Positions 39,756-48,926 of a DNA stretch of 64,000 nt are shown piece by piece. The notes under the pieces were generated by a model. That model made no database searches. It was not told the DNA's origin and saw only the letters and a program-made list of their open reading frames with translations. A program made the translations under genes and the position numbers. Each line of letters starts with the position of its first letter. The first letter of the stretch is position 1. Origin of the DNA: Roseomonas sp. AR75 (lineage in GTDB: Bacteria > Pseudomonadota > Alphaproteobacteria > Acetobacterales > Acetobacteraceae); contig NZ_STGB01000006.1 in assembly GCF_005222815.1 (NCBI RefSeq), forward strand, positions 434,001 to 498,000, written 5' to 3'.

Positions 39756-41630
39756 TTGAGCCACTCTCCCGCGGCCGCCCGTCCGGTGACGGTCGCCGCC
39801 CTCATCGGCGTGCTCGGCGTCGTCTATGGCGACATCGGCACCAGCCCCCTCTACGCCCTGCGCGCGGCCCTGCTGCACTTCTCGGATGACGGGATCGAGC
39901 GCTGGGAGATCCTCGGGCTGCTCAGCCTGATCTTCTGGTCGCTGATCCTGACCGTCACGATCAAATACGTCACCTTCGTGCTGCGCGCCGACAACCGCGG
40001 CGAAGGCGGCATCCTCGCGCTGATGGCGCTGGCGCAGCGGCATGCGGCGACACCGCGCGGGCGGTGGGTCGTCGCGCTGATCGGCATCGCCGGCGCCTCG
40101 CTCTTCTTCGGCGACGGCATCATCACGCCGGCCATCTCCGTGCTGTCGGCCGTCGAAGGGCTAAAGGTGATCTCGCCCGCCTTCGAGGACCTGGTCATCC
40201 CGATCGCGCTCGGCATCCTGCTCGCCCTGTTCCTGGTGCAGTACCGTGGCACCGGCAGCATGGGCCGCATCTTCGGCCCGGTCTGCGCCCTGTGGTTCGG
40301 CGTCATCGGCCTGCTCGGCCTGATCGAGGTGGTGAAGGAGCCGGAAGTGCTGGTGGCGCTGTCGCCGCACCATGCCGTCACCTTCTGCATGCACTACAAG
40401 CTTGCGGCCTTCATCGCCTTTGGCTCCGTCGTGCTGGCGGTGACCGGGGCGGAAGCGCTGTATGCCGACATGGGCCATTTCGGCCGCAAGCCGATCGTGC
40501 GCGCCTGGGTCGCCTTCGTGCTGCCGGCGCTGTCGCTGAACTATTTCGGCCAGGGCGCGCTGCTGCTCTCCGACCCCGCCGCGATCGAGAACCCCTTCTT
40601 CCTGCTGGCGCCGCAATGGTTCCGCCTGCCGCTGGTCGTGCTGGCAACGGCTGCGACCATCATCGCCAGCCAGGCCATGATCTCCGGCGCCTATTCGATC
40701 GCGCGGCAATGCGTGCAGCTCGGCTTCCTGCCGCGGCTCGACGTGAAGCACACCAGCGAAACCGAGCAGGGCCAGATCTACATGCCACAGGTCAACATGA
40801 TGCTGCTGATCGGCGTGGTGATCCTGGTGCTGGAGTTCCGCAATTCCGACAGCCTGGCGGCGGCCTACGGCCTGGCGGTGACGGGCACCTTCCTCTGCAC
40901 CTCGAGCCTCGCGATCCTCGTCTTCCGCCGCGCCTTCGGCTGGCCCTGGGTCTTCGTGCTCGGCGTGTTCGGCCCGCTGTGGCTGCTCGATCTGGCCTAT
41001 TTCATCTCGACCGCGCTGAAGATCCCGGATGGCGGCTATGTGCCGCTGATCCTCGGCATCGTGACCTTCACGCTGATGCTGACCTGGAAGCAGGGGCGGG
41101 AGCTGCTCTTCGCGCGCTTCCGCCAGGACAGCCTGCCGCTGAAATCCTTCCTCGCGCGCCTGCCGCAGAGCCGCACGGTGCGGGTGCCCGGCATCGCGGT
41201 GTTCATGACCGGGCAGGAGGATTTCGTCCCCGGCGCACTGCTGCACAACCTGAAGCACAACAAGGTGCTGCACGAACGGGTGCTGTTCGTCACGGTCGTG
41301 AACGAGGACGTGCCGCGCGCCGAGGATCGACGCGAAGTGACCGAACTCGCCCCCGGCATCCATCGCGTCATCCTGCGCTACGGCTTCCAGGAAAGCCCGA
41401 ACATCCCGAAGGAGCTTGAATCGCTCAAGGATGTCGGGATCCCCTTCGAGCCGATGCAGGCCAGCTACTTCCTGGGGCGGGAGACGGTGGTCGCCGCCGC
41501 GGTGCCGAAGATGTCACGCTGGCGGCAGTGGCTGTTCACGCTGCTCAGCCGCAACGCCATCGCCGCGACGGAGTATTTCCGCATCCCGTCCGACCGTGTG
41601 GTGGAGCTGGGGGTGCGGGTGGCGATCTGA
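39756..41630 (+). CDS. kup: Low-affinity potassium transporter Kup
   Basis: 624 residues, KUP/HAK/KT family: 12 transmembrane helices followed by a cytoplasmic C-terminal domain (about 455-624). Family marks: LGVVYGDIGTSPLYALRAAL, KYVTFVLRADNRGEGGILALMAL, IAGASLFFGDGIITPAISVLSAVEG, GAEALYADMGHFGRKPI and ILEFRNSDSLAAAYGLAVTGT-like LVLEFRNSDSLAAAYGL. It takes up K+ with H+. TTG 39755/ATG ambiguity is not serious: ATG 39756 gives the standard N-terminus. It is separated from aapP by 89 bp and appears independently transcribed. Confidence 0.96.
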   Translation: MSHSPAAARPVTVAALIGVLGVVYGDIGTSPLYALRAALLHFSDDGIERWEILGLLSLIFWSLILTVTIKYVTFVLRADNRGEGGILALMALAQRHAATPRGRWVVALIGIAGASLFFGDGIITPAISVLSAVEGLKVISPAFEDLVIPIALGILLALFLVQYRGTGSMGRIFGPVCALWFGVIGLLGLIEVVKEPEVLVALSPHHAVTFCMHYKLAAFIAFGSVVLAVTGAEALYADMGHFGRKPIVRAWVAFVLPALSLNYFGQGALLLSDPAAIENPFFLLAPQWFRLPLVVLATAATIIASQAMISGAYSIARQCVQLGFLPRLDVKHTSETEQGQIYMPQVNMMLLIGVVILVLEFRNSDSLAAAYGLAVTGTFLCTSSLAILVFRRAFGWPWVFVLGVFGPLWLLDLAYFISTALKIPDGGYVPLILGIVTFTLMLTWKQGRELLFARFRQDSLPLKSFLARLPQSRTVRVPGIAVFMTGQEDFVPGALLHNLKHNKVLHERVLFVTVVNEDVPRAEDRREVTELAPGIHRVILRYGFQESPNIPKELESLKDVGIPFEPMQASYFLGRETVVAAAVPKMSRWRQWLFTLLSRNAIAATEYFRIPSDRVVELGVRVAI

Positions 41631-41690
41631 ACTCCCGCCCGCGCCCTGGCGTTGTGCCGGCGCGTGGGTTGGACGGGAAAGGAGCGCGGG

Positions 41691-42077
41691 GTGACGGCCG
41701 AGCGGCTGGTGACGGTGACGCTGGCCCGTGCCTGGGACGCCGGCGAGCGGGCGGAGGAGGCCGGGCACATCGAGTTCGGCATCGTGCTGGATTCGCAGGG
41801 CCGCCCCGACATGCTCGCCTGGGAGCAGGACCCCGAGCCCTGGCCCGCGCAGCGCGTCGGACCGGGCCAGGCGGCGGAGCCTGGCGACGTCGCGCATGAC
41901 GAGGATGGCTGGCAGCTGCGCTTCTTCGGCGCCGACGGCCCGGCGGCCGACGCGCCGCCGCATCGCATCCTCGATGCGTCCGGCCCGCTGCGCCCGGGCG
42001 AGGTGCTGACGCTGCGCGCGCCCGACGGCGAGGAGACCGCCTGGCGCGTGGTGAATGTCAGCGCGCGGGAGGGATAG
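41691..42077 (+). CDS. Hypothetical protein
   Basis: 128 residues, acidic, soluble. The N-terminus TAERLVTVTLARAWDAGERAEEAGHIEFGIVLDSQGRPD forms likely beta-strands; LLAWEQDPEPWP and GWQLRFFGADG follow, and the C-terminus LRPGEVLTLRAPDGEETAWRVVNV is also beta-rich. I do not recognise the family. GTG 41691 follows GGAAAGGAGCG and is the best start; an ATG-like start at 41652 would add 13 residues. It stands between kup and a small membrane-protein gene on the opposite strand. Confidence 0.65.
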   Translation: MTAERLVTVTLARAWDAGERAEEAGHIEFGIVLDSQGRPDMLAWEQDPEPWPAQRVGPGQAAEPGDVAHDEDGWQLRFFGADGPAADAPPHRILDASGPLRPGEVLTLRAPDGEETAWRVVNVSAREG

Positions 42078-42083
42078 GGCGAC

Positions 42084-42491
42084 TCACTCCGCCGGCAGCA
42101 TCGCCGCCGCGCGCCGCGGCACCGGAACCAGCAGCAGGCGCAGCAGCCGCCCGAGGAACAGCAGCGCGCCGAGCAGCCAGACCATGCCGGCCGCGATCGC
42201 CAGCCCCGGCGCCTCATGGATCACGGCGAAGTAGATGCCCACGGGAAAGGCCAGCGCCGATCCGGCGGACAGCGCGAATTGCAGCATCGCCGTCCTGCCC
42301 TCGGCCAGCGCGGGCCAGGCGCGCAGCGTGAGACCCATCAGCGCCAGCGATGCCCAGCCCACCAGGTTGGTGTGCGCATGCACCGGCATCAGCCGGAAGT
42401 CATGCGCCATGCCCATGCCGATGCCGAGCATGACGCCGGCCACCATGCAGGTCGCGGCGGTGACGAGGAACAGCAGGGGAAGGCGGGACAT
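42084..42491 (-). CDS. Small four-helix membrane protein with HxHxN motif
   Basis: 135 residues, four transmembrane helices: LLFLVTAATCMVAGVMLGIG, AHTNLVGWASLALMGLTL, FALSAGSALAFPVGIYFAVI and GLAIAAGMVWLLGALLFL. The segment RLMPVHAHTNLVGWASLALMG is like the H-x-H-x-N region of heme-copper oxidase subunit I homologues and related small membrane proteins, so the His pair may bind heme or metal. No oxidase partner is nearby. ATG 42491 follows AGAAAACC (weak RBS). The last residues are basic and Ala-rich. Confidence 0.65.
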   Translation of the reverse strand: MSRLPLLFLVTAATCMVAGVMLGIGMGMAHDFRLMPVHAHTNLVGWASLALMGLTLRAWPALAEGRTAMLQFALSAGSALAFPVGIYFAVIHEAPGLAIAAGMVWLLGALLFLGRLLRLLLVPVPRRAAAMLPAE

Positions 42492-42627
42492 GGACGGTTT
42501 TCTCCTTGGAAGGTCCCGCCCGTATCGCGGCGCGATGTTTCGGCCTGATGCCACGCGGCGCGGAATCGGGTTGCGCGCGTGACAGCGTTCGAAACAGGTG
42601 AAATGCGCCTGAGCGCCCGGGGGCGGG

Positions 42628-43374
42628 TCAGCTCAGCAGTTGCCCGCCATCCACCACGATGGTCTGCCCCGTCACCCAGCGCGCGGCCGGGCCGGCCAGG
42701 AACAGCACGACATCCGCCACCTCCTCCGGCGTGCCGAGGCGGCCGAAGGGGATCGAGTCCAGGATGCGGTTGTAGAGGGCGGGATCGGTCGTGCGCCGCT
42801 GTTCCCAGCTTCCGCCGGGGAACTCGATGGAGCCGGGCGCCACGGCATTCACCCGCACGCCCTGCTGCGCGAAGGCCGCGGCCTGGCTCTGCGTGTAGTT
42901 GATCAGCAGTGCCTTCACCGCCGCATAGGCCGGGCTGCGCAGCGAAGGCCGGTAGCCGGAGATCGAGGAGACATTCACGATGCAGCCGCCGACCGCCTGC
43001 AGCAGGGGCGCGGCGGCGCGGCTGGCGCGCACCGTCGCCATCACATCCACCTGCAGGCCCTTCGCCCAGTCCTCCTCCGTGTCGCGCGCGCCGAAGCCGG
43101 AGGCGTTGTTCACCAGCACGTCCACGCCGCCCAGCGCCGCCGCGGCCTGCATCACCCAGCGCGTGACCGCCTGCGCTTCTGCAAGGTCGGTGGGGAGTGC
43201 ATGGGCGCCGACGCCGAGCGCGGCGATCTCCGCCCGCGTCGCCTCCAGCGCCTCGGCGCCGCGCGCGCAGATGGAAACGGCGGCGCCCTGTCGTGCGAAG
43301 CCCAGCGCGATGGCGCGCCCGATCCCCTTGCTACCGCCCGCCACCAGCACGCGCTTGCCCGTGAATGCCGTCAT
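42628..43374 (-). CDS. Short-chain dehydrogenase/reductase (SDR)
   Basis: 248 residues, classical SDR. NAD(P)-binding motif VLVAGGSKGIGRAIALGFA (9-27), NNASG (about 88-92), catalytic Ser in NVSSISGYRPSLRSPAYAAVKALL with Tyr-x3-Lys (about 152-156), and the FabG-like C-terminus VTGQTIVVDGGQLLS. The Arg after the first strand (ICARGAEALEA) points to NADP. Substrate unknown; the divergent ThDP enzyme 120 bp away suggests participation in the same keto/hydroxy acid metabolism. ATG 43374 is the family start. Confidence 0.9.
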   Translation of the reverse strand: MTAFTGKRVLVAGGSKGIGRAIALGFARQGAAVSICARGAEALEATRAEIAALGVGAHALPTDLAEAQAVTRWVMQAAAALGGVDVLVNNASGFGARDTEEDWAKGLQVDVMATVRASRAAAPLLQAVGGCIVNVSSISGYRPSLRSPAYAAVKALLINYTQSQAAAFAQQGVRVNAVAPGSIEFPGGSWEQRRTTDPALYNRILDSIPFGRLGTPEEVADVVLFLAGPAARWVTGQTIVVDGGQLLS

Positions 43375-43497
43375 CTTGTCCGCCCTTCCGTCATGCGCCG
43401 CCATGCAAGGCGTGCGGGCGCGGAATGGCAAGCCGACGGGGTGACGCTGCGAAGCGCGCGATGCATAACCGGCGGCAAGCTGATCGGGAGGGGTCCG

Positions 43498-45114
43498 ATG
43501 CCGGACGACATGGGGCGCGGCGCAGCGCCGGCGACGGTGGCGGAAGCGTTGCTGGCCGACCTGGCGCGCCGCGGCACGCGGCGGATCTGGGGCGTGCCTG
43601 GCGGCGGCTCCTCGCTCGATCTCCTGCTCGGCATGCCGCGCTTCGGCATCGACTTCGTGCTGACGAAGCATGAGGGCGCGGCGGCGATGGCCGCGCTGGC
43701 CGATGCCGAGCTCACAGGCGCGCCGGGCGTGGTGCTGACCACCAAGGGGCCGGGCGTGGGCAATGCGCTGAACGGCCTGGCCTGCGCCAGCCTGGAACGC
43801 GCGCCGGTGGTCCTGGTCTCGGATGGCTTCACGCCGCAACAGCTCGACTGGGTGACGCACCAGGTCTTCGACCAGCGCGCCGCGAGCGCGCCCTATGTCG
43901 CGGGCTACGACACGGGCGAGGACGCCGCGAGCATCGCCGCGCTGCTCGATACGGCGCATCGCGAGCGCAGGCCCGTGCATCTCGACCTCACCGGCACCAC
44001 GGCGCGCCGCGCACCTGGCGCGCGCAAGCCGCGCGCGCTGGCCGAGAAGCGCGCGCCCAATCTCGGCCATGGCGCCGCGCTGCTGTTGAATGCGCGCCGA
44101 CCGGTGCTGATCGCGGGGCTGGAGGCAGCGGAACCGGACGCCGCCGTGGCGCTGCGCGAACTGGCGGAGGCGCTCGGCGCGCCGGTTCTTGTCACCTACA
44201 AGGCGAAGGGCGTGTTGCCCGATGCCCATCCGCTGCATGCGGGGATCTTCACCGGCGGCGCGCTGGAAGCGCCCTTCGTCGCGACGGCGGACCTGATCCT
44301 GACGGTCGGCCTCGATCCGGTGGAGCTGATCCTGCAGCCCTGGCCGTACCAGGCGCCTGTGGTGGACATCGCGCGGCGGCCCTTCCCGGTGCGCTATGTC
44401 GCGCCTTCCGCCACGCTGCACGGGCCGCTCGCGGCTTCCCTGCGCGGCCTGCATCGCGCCGTGCATCCGCTGGACTGGACGATGGCCGAGATCGAGGCGC
44501 ATCGCGCCCGGGCCGAGCAGGCGCTGACATGGGACGGCGACCGCTTCGTGTCGCCGCCCGACATCGTGCGCATCGCGCAGCAGGAGGCACGGCGCGCCGG
44601 CCTGGCGCCGCGGGTCGCGGTGGATGCCGGCGCGCACATGTTCTCCGCCACCGCCTTCTGGCAGTGCGAAGCACCGCGCGACCTGCTGATCTCGAACGGC
44701 TTGGCGTCCATGGGTTACGCGCTGCCGGCCGGCATCGCGGCGGCGCTGCATGATCCCGCGCGCGGTGCGATCTGCTTCACCGGCGATGGCGGGCTGATGA
44801 TGGTGGCGGGCGAGCTGGCGACCGCCGCGGCCGCCGGCGCGCGGCTGGTGACGGTGGTGTTCAATGACGGCGCGCTGTCGCTCATCGACATCAAGCAGCA
44901 GAGCCGGCAGTTGCCGCCCGCTGGCGTGCGATGGACGCGGCCCGACTTCGCCCGCGTCGCAGAAGGCTTCGGCGTGACGGGATTTGTCGCGACCGACGCC
45001 GAATCCTATCGCGACGCACTGCGCGCTGCCTTCGCATTGGACGGTCCTTCGCTGATCGACGTGCATGTGGACCCCGCCGGCTATCCGGCGCAGTTGCGGG
45101 CGATGCGAGGCTGA
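43498..45114 (+). CDS. Thiamine pyrophosphate-dependent enzyme (acetolactate synthase/benzoylformate decarboxylase-like)
   Basis: 538 residues in the three-domain ThDP fold. The N-domain has the catalytic Glu59 in LTKHEGAAAMAALADAEL, then GVVLTTKGPGVGNALNGLA. A central domain follows (HGAALLLNARRPVLIAGLEA, APVLVTYKAKGVLPDAHPL). The C-domain has the ThDP/Mg motif ICFTGDGGLMMVAGELATAA with VVFNDGALSLID. It probably makes or breaks a bond next to a 2-keto acid carbonyl; the exact reaction is unknown. ATG 43498 follows GGGAGGGG. Its stop overlaps the next gene (HyuB) by one base (TGATG), so the enzyme works in the same pathway. Confidence 0.87.
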   Translation: MPDDMGRGAAPATVAEALLADLARRGTRRIWGVPGGGSSLDLLLGMPRFGIDFVLTKHEGAAAMAALADAELTGAPGVVLTTKGPGVGNALNGLACASLERAPVVLVSDGFTPQQLDWVTHQVFDQRAASAPYVAGYDTGEDAASIAALLDTAHRERRPVHLDLTGTTARRAPGARKPRALAEKRAPNLGHGAALLLNARRPVLIAGLEAAEPDAAVALRELAEALGAPVLVTYKAKGVLPDAHPLHAGIFTGGALEAPFVATADLILTVGLDPVELILQPWPYQAPVVDIARRPFPVRYVAPSATLHGPLAASLRGLHRAVHPLDWTMAEIEAHRARAEQALTWDGDRFVSPPDIVRIAQQEARRAGLAPRVAVDAGAHMFSATAFWQCEAPRDLLISNGLASMGYALPAGIAAALHDPARGAICFTGDGGLMMVAGELATAAAAGARLVTVVFNDGALSLIDIKQQSRQLPPAGVRWTRPDFARVAEGFGVTGFVATDAESYRDALRAAFALDGPSLIDVHVDPAGYPAQLRAMRG

Positions 45115-46709
45115 TGACCACCACGATACCGGCGCTGCGTCTGGGCACGGCCTGGGCGCGACTCTGCGGGCTGATGGACGAAGCGGCGGAGACCTTCGTC
45201 CGCACCTCCTTCTCCTCCGTCGTGCGCGACAACTGGGACATGGCGGTCGGGCTGATGGACAGCGCGGGAAGGCAGGTTGCGCAATCCTCCCGCTCCGTGC
45301 CGAGCTTCGTCGGCACCATGCCGCGCACGCTGGCCTCGATGCTGGAGCGCATTCCGGTCGCGCGACTTTCGCCCGGCGACGTGCTGATCAGCAATGACGG
45401 CTATCTCGGCACCGGCCACCTCAACGACATCACCATGATCCGCCCGCTGTTCCGCAACGGCAGGATCGCCGCCTGGATCGGTAGCACCTTCCATTGCACC
45501 GACATTGGTGGCGCGCCGAGCGTTGACGCCCGCGATTCCTGGGAGGAAGGGCTGACCATTCCCGTCGCGCGCATCCTGCGCGGCGGCGAGGAGAACGAGG
45601 ACGTCATCGCCTTCCTCGAAGCCAATCTCCGCATGCCGGAGGAAGCGCTGGGCGACATCCGCGCGCAGTTCGCGATGTACGACCAGGCCGCGCCGCGCCT
45701 GTTCCGCATACTGGAGGAGGAGGGCATCCCGGACCTTGATGCGCTCGCTGCCGACATCTTTGCGCGCTCCGAACGCGCGATGCGAGCCGCCATCGCGGCC
45801 GTGCCGGATGGCGAGGTGACGGACGAAGTGACCGCGGACGGCTTCGATCATCCCGTGACGATCCGCCTGCGCCTCGCAATCCAGGGCGACGGCATCACGC
45901 TGGATTTCACCGGCACGGATCCGCAGATCGCGCGGCCCGTGAACTCGCCGCTGAATTTCTCGCGCGCCTATTCGAACTATGCCGTGAAATGCGCCTTCGA
46001 TCCGGCGACGCCCAACAACGACGGCAGCTTCCGGCCGATTACGCTGGTCGCGCCCGAAGGCTGCATCGTGAATCCGCGCCGCCCCGCGCCGGTCTGGGGT
46101 CGGCATCTGACCGGGCATTACCTGCCGATGCTGGTGCTCGCCGCGCTCGGTAGGCTGATGCCCGACCGGGTCATCGCGGAATCCGGCAGCCCGTTGTGGA
46201 ACGTGTATTTCACCGGCGAGCATGCGGACGGCCGCCGCTACACGCGCATGTTCTTCATGAATGGCGGCCATGGCGCGGCGGCGTCGCATGACGGCCCGTC
46301 CTGCCTGTCCTTCCCATCCAACGTCGCGACGCAGCCGGTGGAGCAGTTCGAGAATGCCGTTCCGATGCTGCTGACGGAGAAGGCGCTGATCGCGGGGTCG
46401 GGCGGTGACGGCGCGCGCCGCGGTGGCCTCGGCCAGCGGCTTTCCTTCGAGGTCGCCGGCGAGAAGCCGGTGACCGCGACCTACCGCCACGAACGCGTGC
46501 AGCACCCGCCGCGCGGGTTGCTCGGCGGCGGCAGCGGTCGCGGCGGGCGCGACCTGGTCAACGGCAAGCCCGTGCCGGCCAAGGCGCGGATCGTGCTGCA
46601 GCCGGGCGACGTCATCACCTTCGAGACACCGGGCGGCGGCGGCTTCGGCGACGTGCGCGCGCGCAGCGCCGAGGATCGCGCACGCGACGTGGCGGAGGGC
46701 TACGTCTGA
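45114..46709 (+). CDS. Hydantoinase/oxoprolinase family subunit B (HyuB)
   Basis: 531 residues. The sequence begins LGTAWARLCGLMDEAAETFVRTSFSSVVRDNWDMAVGLMD and has DVLISNDGYLGTGHLNDITMIRPLF, CTDIGGAP, EENEDVIAFLEANLRMPEE and the C-terminal DGARRGGLGQRLSFEVAGE and ETPGGGGFGDV, all typical of HyuB/acetone carboxylase alpha-like proteins. They form ATP-dependent cyclic amide hydrolases or carboxylases together with HyuA. The gene is translationally coupled to the ThDP gene and followed by a paired palindromic repeat and then hyuA. The repeat thus sits inside a likely operon. Confidence 0.9.
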   Translation: MTTTIPALRLGTAWARLCGLMDEAAETFVRTSFSSVVRDNWDMAVGLMDSAGRQVAQSSRSVPSFVGTMPRTLASMLERIPVARLSPGDVLISNDGYLGTGHLNDITMIRPLFRNGRIAAWIGSTFHCTDIGGAPSVDARDSWEEGLTIPVARILRGGEENEDVIAFLEANLRMPEEALGDIRAQFAMYDQAAPRLFRILEEEGIPDLDALAADIFARSERAMRAAIAAVPDGEVTDEVTADGFDHPVTIRLRLAIQGDGITLDFTGTDPQIARPVNSPLNFSRAYSNYAVKCAFDPATPNNDGSFRPITLVAPEGCIVNPRRPAPVWGRHLTGHYLPMLVLAALGRLMPDRVIAESGSPLWNVYFTGEHADGRRYTRMFFMNGGHGAAASHDGPSCLSFPSNVATQPVEQFENAVPMLLTEKALIAGSGGDGARRGGLGQRLSFEVAGEKPVTATYRHERVQHPPRGLLGGGSGRGGRDLVNGKPVPAKARIVLQPGDVITFETPGGGGFGDVRARSAEDRARDVAEGYV

Positions 46710-46720
46710 TGAATGCGCGT

Positions 46721-46822
46721 GGCCCCCACCCTAACCCTCCCCCGCACTGCGGGGGAGGGAACAGGCGCCACCGCTCCGCTTCTCCCTCCCCCGCAGTGCG
46801 GGGGAGGGTCGGGGTGGGGGCC
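46721..46822. repeat. Paired palindromic element, full copy (copy 3)
   Basis: 102 bp built of two inverted halves: GGCCCCCACCCTAACCCTCC plus hairpin CCCCGCACTGCGGGG, an 18-base centre, then the mirror half ending in GGTCGGGGTGGGGGCC. The halves pair almost perfectly, so the whole unit can form a large cruciform. It lies 11 bases after the hyuB stop and 26 before the hyuA ATG, inside a likely operon. There is no protein-coding signal. Confidence 0.92.
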
Positions 46823-46848
46823 GCGCAACCGTCCAGTGAACATTGCGC

Positions 46849-48900
46849 ATGACCGCCCCTTTCCGCATCGGCGTCGACATCGGCGGCACCTTCACCGACC
46901 TGGTCCTGCTGGACACGCGCGACGGCCGCCTGTTCAACGGCAAGATCCTCACCACGCCGCACGCGCCCGAGCAGGCCGTGCTGGACGGCGTGCGCGGCCT
47001 GCTCGCCGAGCACGGCGTCGCGGCGAATGAAATCCGCCACGTCATCCACGGCACCACGCTCGTCGCCAATGCGCTGATCGAGCGCCGCGGCGTGAAGACC
47101 GGATTCCTCACCACGCAGGGCTTCCGGGACGTGCAGGAGATCGGCACCGAGCTCCGCCACGACACCTACGACCTGTTCATGCGCCGCCCCGACCCGCTGG
47201 TGCCGCGCCGCCTTCGCTTGGACATCCCCGAACGCCTGCTGCCCGATGGCGGCATCCGCGCGCCGCTCGACGAAGCTGCCACGCGCGCCGCGATCCGTAC
47301 GTTGCGTGAGGACGGCGTGAGCGCCATCGCCGTCTGCCTGCTGCACGCCTTCGCCAACCCCGCGCATGAACGCCGCATCGCCGAACTCGCGGCGGAGGAA
47401 GCGCCCGATGTCGCGCTCTGCCTGTCCTCCGACCTCGTGCCGGAGATCGGCGAATACGAGCGCGGCTCCACCACCATCGCCAACGCCTATGTCCTGCCGG
47501 TCTTCGCGCGCTACCTCGCACGCCTGGAATCCGGCCTGTGCGAGGCCGGCATCACGGGGCCGCTGTTCCTGATGCTCTCCGATGGCGGCACGGTCGCCGG
47601 CGCCGTCGCGGCGCGCCATCCGATCCGCCTGGTGCAGTCCGGCCCCGCCGGCGGCGTGCAGGCCGCGCGCGTCATCGGCGCCGCGGCCGAGGCGCCCGAC
47701 GTGCTCTGCTTCGACATGGGCGGCACCACGGCGAAGGCCGCGCTGATCGATGGCGGCCAGCCGCAGCGCAGCCTGGACTTCGAAGTCTCCCGCGTCGATC
47801 GCTTCCGCAAGGGCAGCGGCCTGCCGCTGAAGGTGCCGGTCGTCGAGATGATCGAGATCGGCGCCGGCGGCGGTTCCATCGCGCGCGTCGATGCGCTGGG
47901 TCTCGTGCGCGTCGGCCCCGACAGCGCCAGCAGCGATCCCGGCCCGGCCTGCTACGGCCTCGGCGGCACGCAACCCACCGTGACGGATTGCGACCTGCTG
48001 CTCGGCTACCTCGCACCCAACAGCTTCCTCGGCGGCGCGATGCGGCTGGATGTCGCTGCGGCCGAAGCCGCGGTGCGCGAGACGCTGGCGAAACCGCTCG
48101 GCCTCTTGCCGGTCGAGGCGGCGTTCGCCGTGCATGAGACGGTCAACACCGCGATGGCGCAGGCCGCCGCGATCCACGCACTGGAGAAGGCACGCAGCAT
48201 CGAGGGCTACACGCTGGTTCCCATCGGCGGCGCCGGCCCCGTGCATGCGGTGGAGGTCGCGCGCAAGCTCGGCATCGCGCGGCTGGTCGTGCCCGCGGGC
48301 GCGGGCGTCGCCTCCGCCTTCGGCTTCCTCGCCGCGCCAATCAGCTTCTCGCTCCTGCGCGGGCAGGTGGCGGCGCTCGCCACGCTCGACCTGGATGCGC
48401 TGCGCGCGATGCTCGCCGGCATGGAAACCGAAGGTCGCGCGCTGGTCGCGCAGGCCGGCGTGGAGGCCGCGGAGATTCGCGTCCGTGCTGCCATGCGCTA
48501 TGCGGGACAGGGCTACCAGGTGGAGGCCGACGTCACCGCGCTCGATCGCGACGCGCTGCGAACCGCCTTCGAGGCGGAATACCGCCGGCTCTATGGCCGC
48601 GTCGAAAGCAACCTGCCGGTGGAATGCGTCGGGTGGCGCGTCACCGTCAGCGGCCCGACGCCGCAACTCGATCTCGCCGCCGCGCCCGCTGTGCATGGCA
48701 GCGCAGGCAAGGGCACGCGCCCCGCCTGGTTCGGCGGCCGCTTCCTCGAGGCCATGGTGCATGATCGCGGCGCCCTCGCCGCCGGCGATACCATCGTTGG
48801 CCCGGCGCTGATCGAGGAACGCGAGAGCACCCTGGTGCTGCCGCCCGGCGCGACGGCCCGCTGCGATGCCGCGCGCAACCTCGTGGTGACGGTCGGATAG
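46849..48900 (+). CDS. Hydantoinase/oxoprolinase family subunit A (HyuA)
   Basis: 683 residues. The N-terminal actin-like ATPase domain starts APFRIGVDIGGTFTDLVLLD and continues with RHVIHGTTLVANALIERRG and LCFDMGGTTAKAALIDGG. Further marks are QSGPAGGVQAARVIG, EIGAGGGSIARVDALG and IPIGGAGPVHAVEVARKLG-like LVPIGGAGPVHAVEVARKL. With HyuB it would make an ATP-dependent amidohydrolase or carboxylase of the HyuA/HyuB (N-methylhydantoinase, acetophenone carboxylase) class. Substrate unknown; the linked ThDP enzyme hints at a keto compound. ATG 46849 is chosen; TTG 46843 would add two residues. Confidence 0.92.
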   Translation: MTAPFRIGVDIGGTFTDLVLLDTRDGRLFNGKILTTPHAPEQAVLDGVRGLLAEHGVAANEIRHVIHGTTLVANALIERRGVKTGFLTTQGFRDVQEIGTELRHDTYDLFMRRPDPLVPRRLRLDIPERLLPDGGIRAPLDEAATRAAIRTLREDGVSAIAVCLLHAFANPAHERRIAELAAEEAPDVALCLSSDLVPEIGEYERGSTTIANAYVLPVFARYLARLESGLCEAGITGPLFLMLSDGGTVAGAVAARHPIRLVQSGPAGGVQAARVIGAAAEAPDVLCFDMGGTTAKAALIDGGQPQRSLDFEVSRVDRFRKGSGLPLKVPVVEMIEIGAGGGSIARVDALGLVRVGPDSASSDPGPACYGLGGTQPTVTDCDLLLGYLAPNSFLGGAMRLDVAAAEAAVRETLAKPLGLLPVEAAFAVHETVNTAMAQAAAIHALEKARSIEGYTLVPIGGAGPVHAVEVARKLGIARLVVPAGAGVASAFGFLAAPISFSLLRGQVAALATLDLDALRAMLAGMETEGRALVAQAGVEAAEIRVRAAMRYAGQGYQVEADVTALDRDALRTAFEAEYRRLYGRVESNLPVECVGWRVTVSGPTPQLDLAAAPAVHGSAGKGTRPAWFGGRFLEAMVHDRGALAAGDTIVGPALIEERESTLVLPPGATARCDAARNLVVTVG

Positions 48901-48926
48901 GCGCGCCGGGGGCGTTCCCTGCGGGG

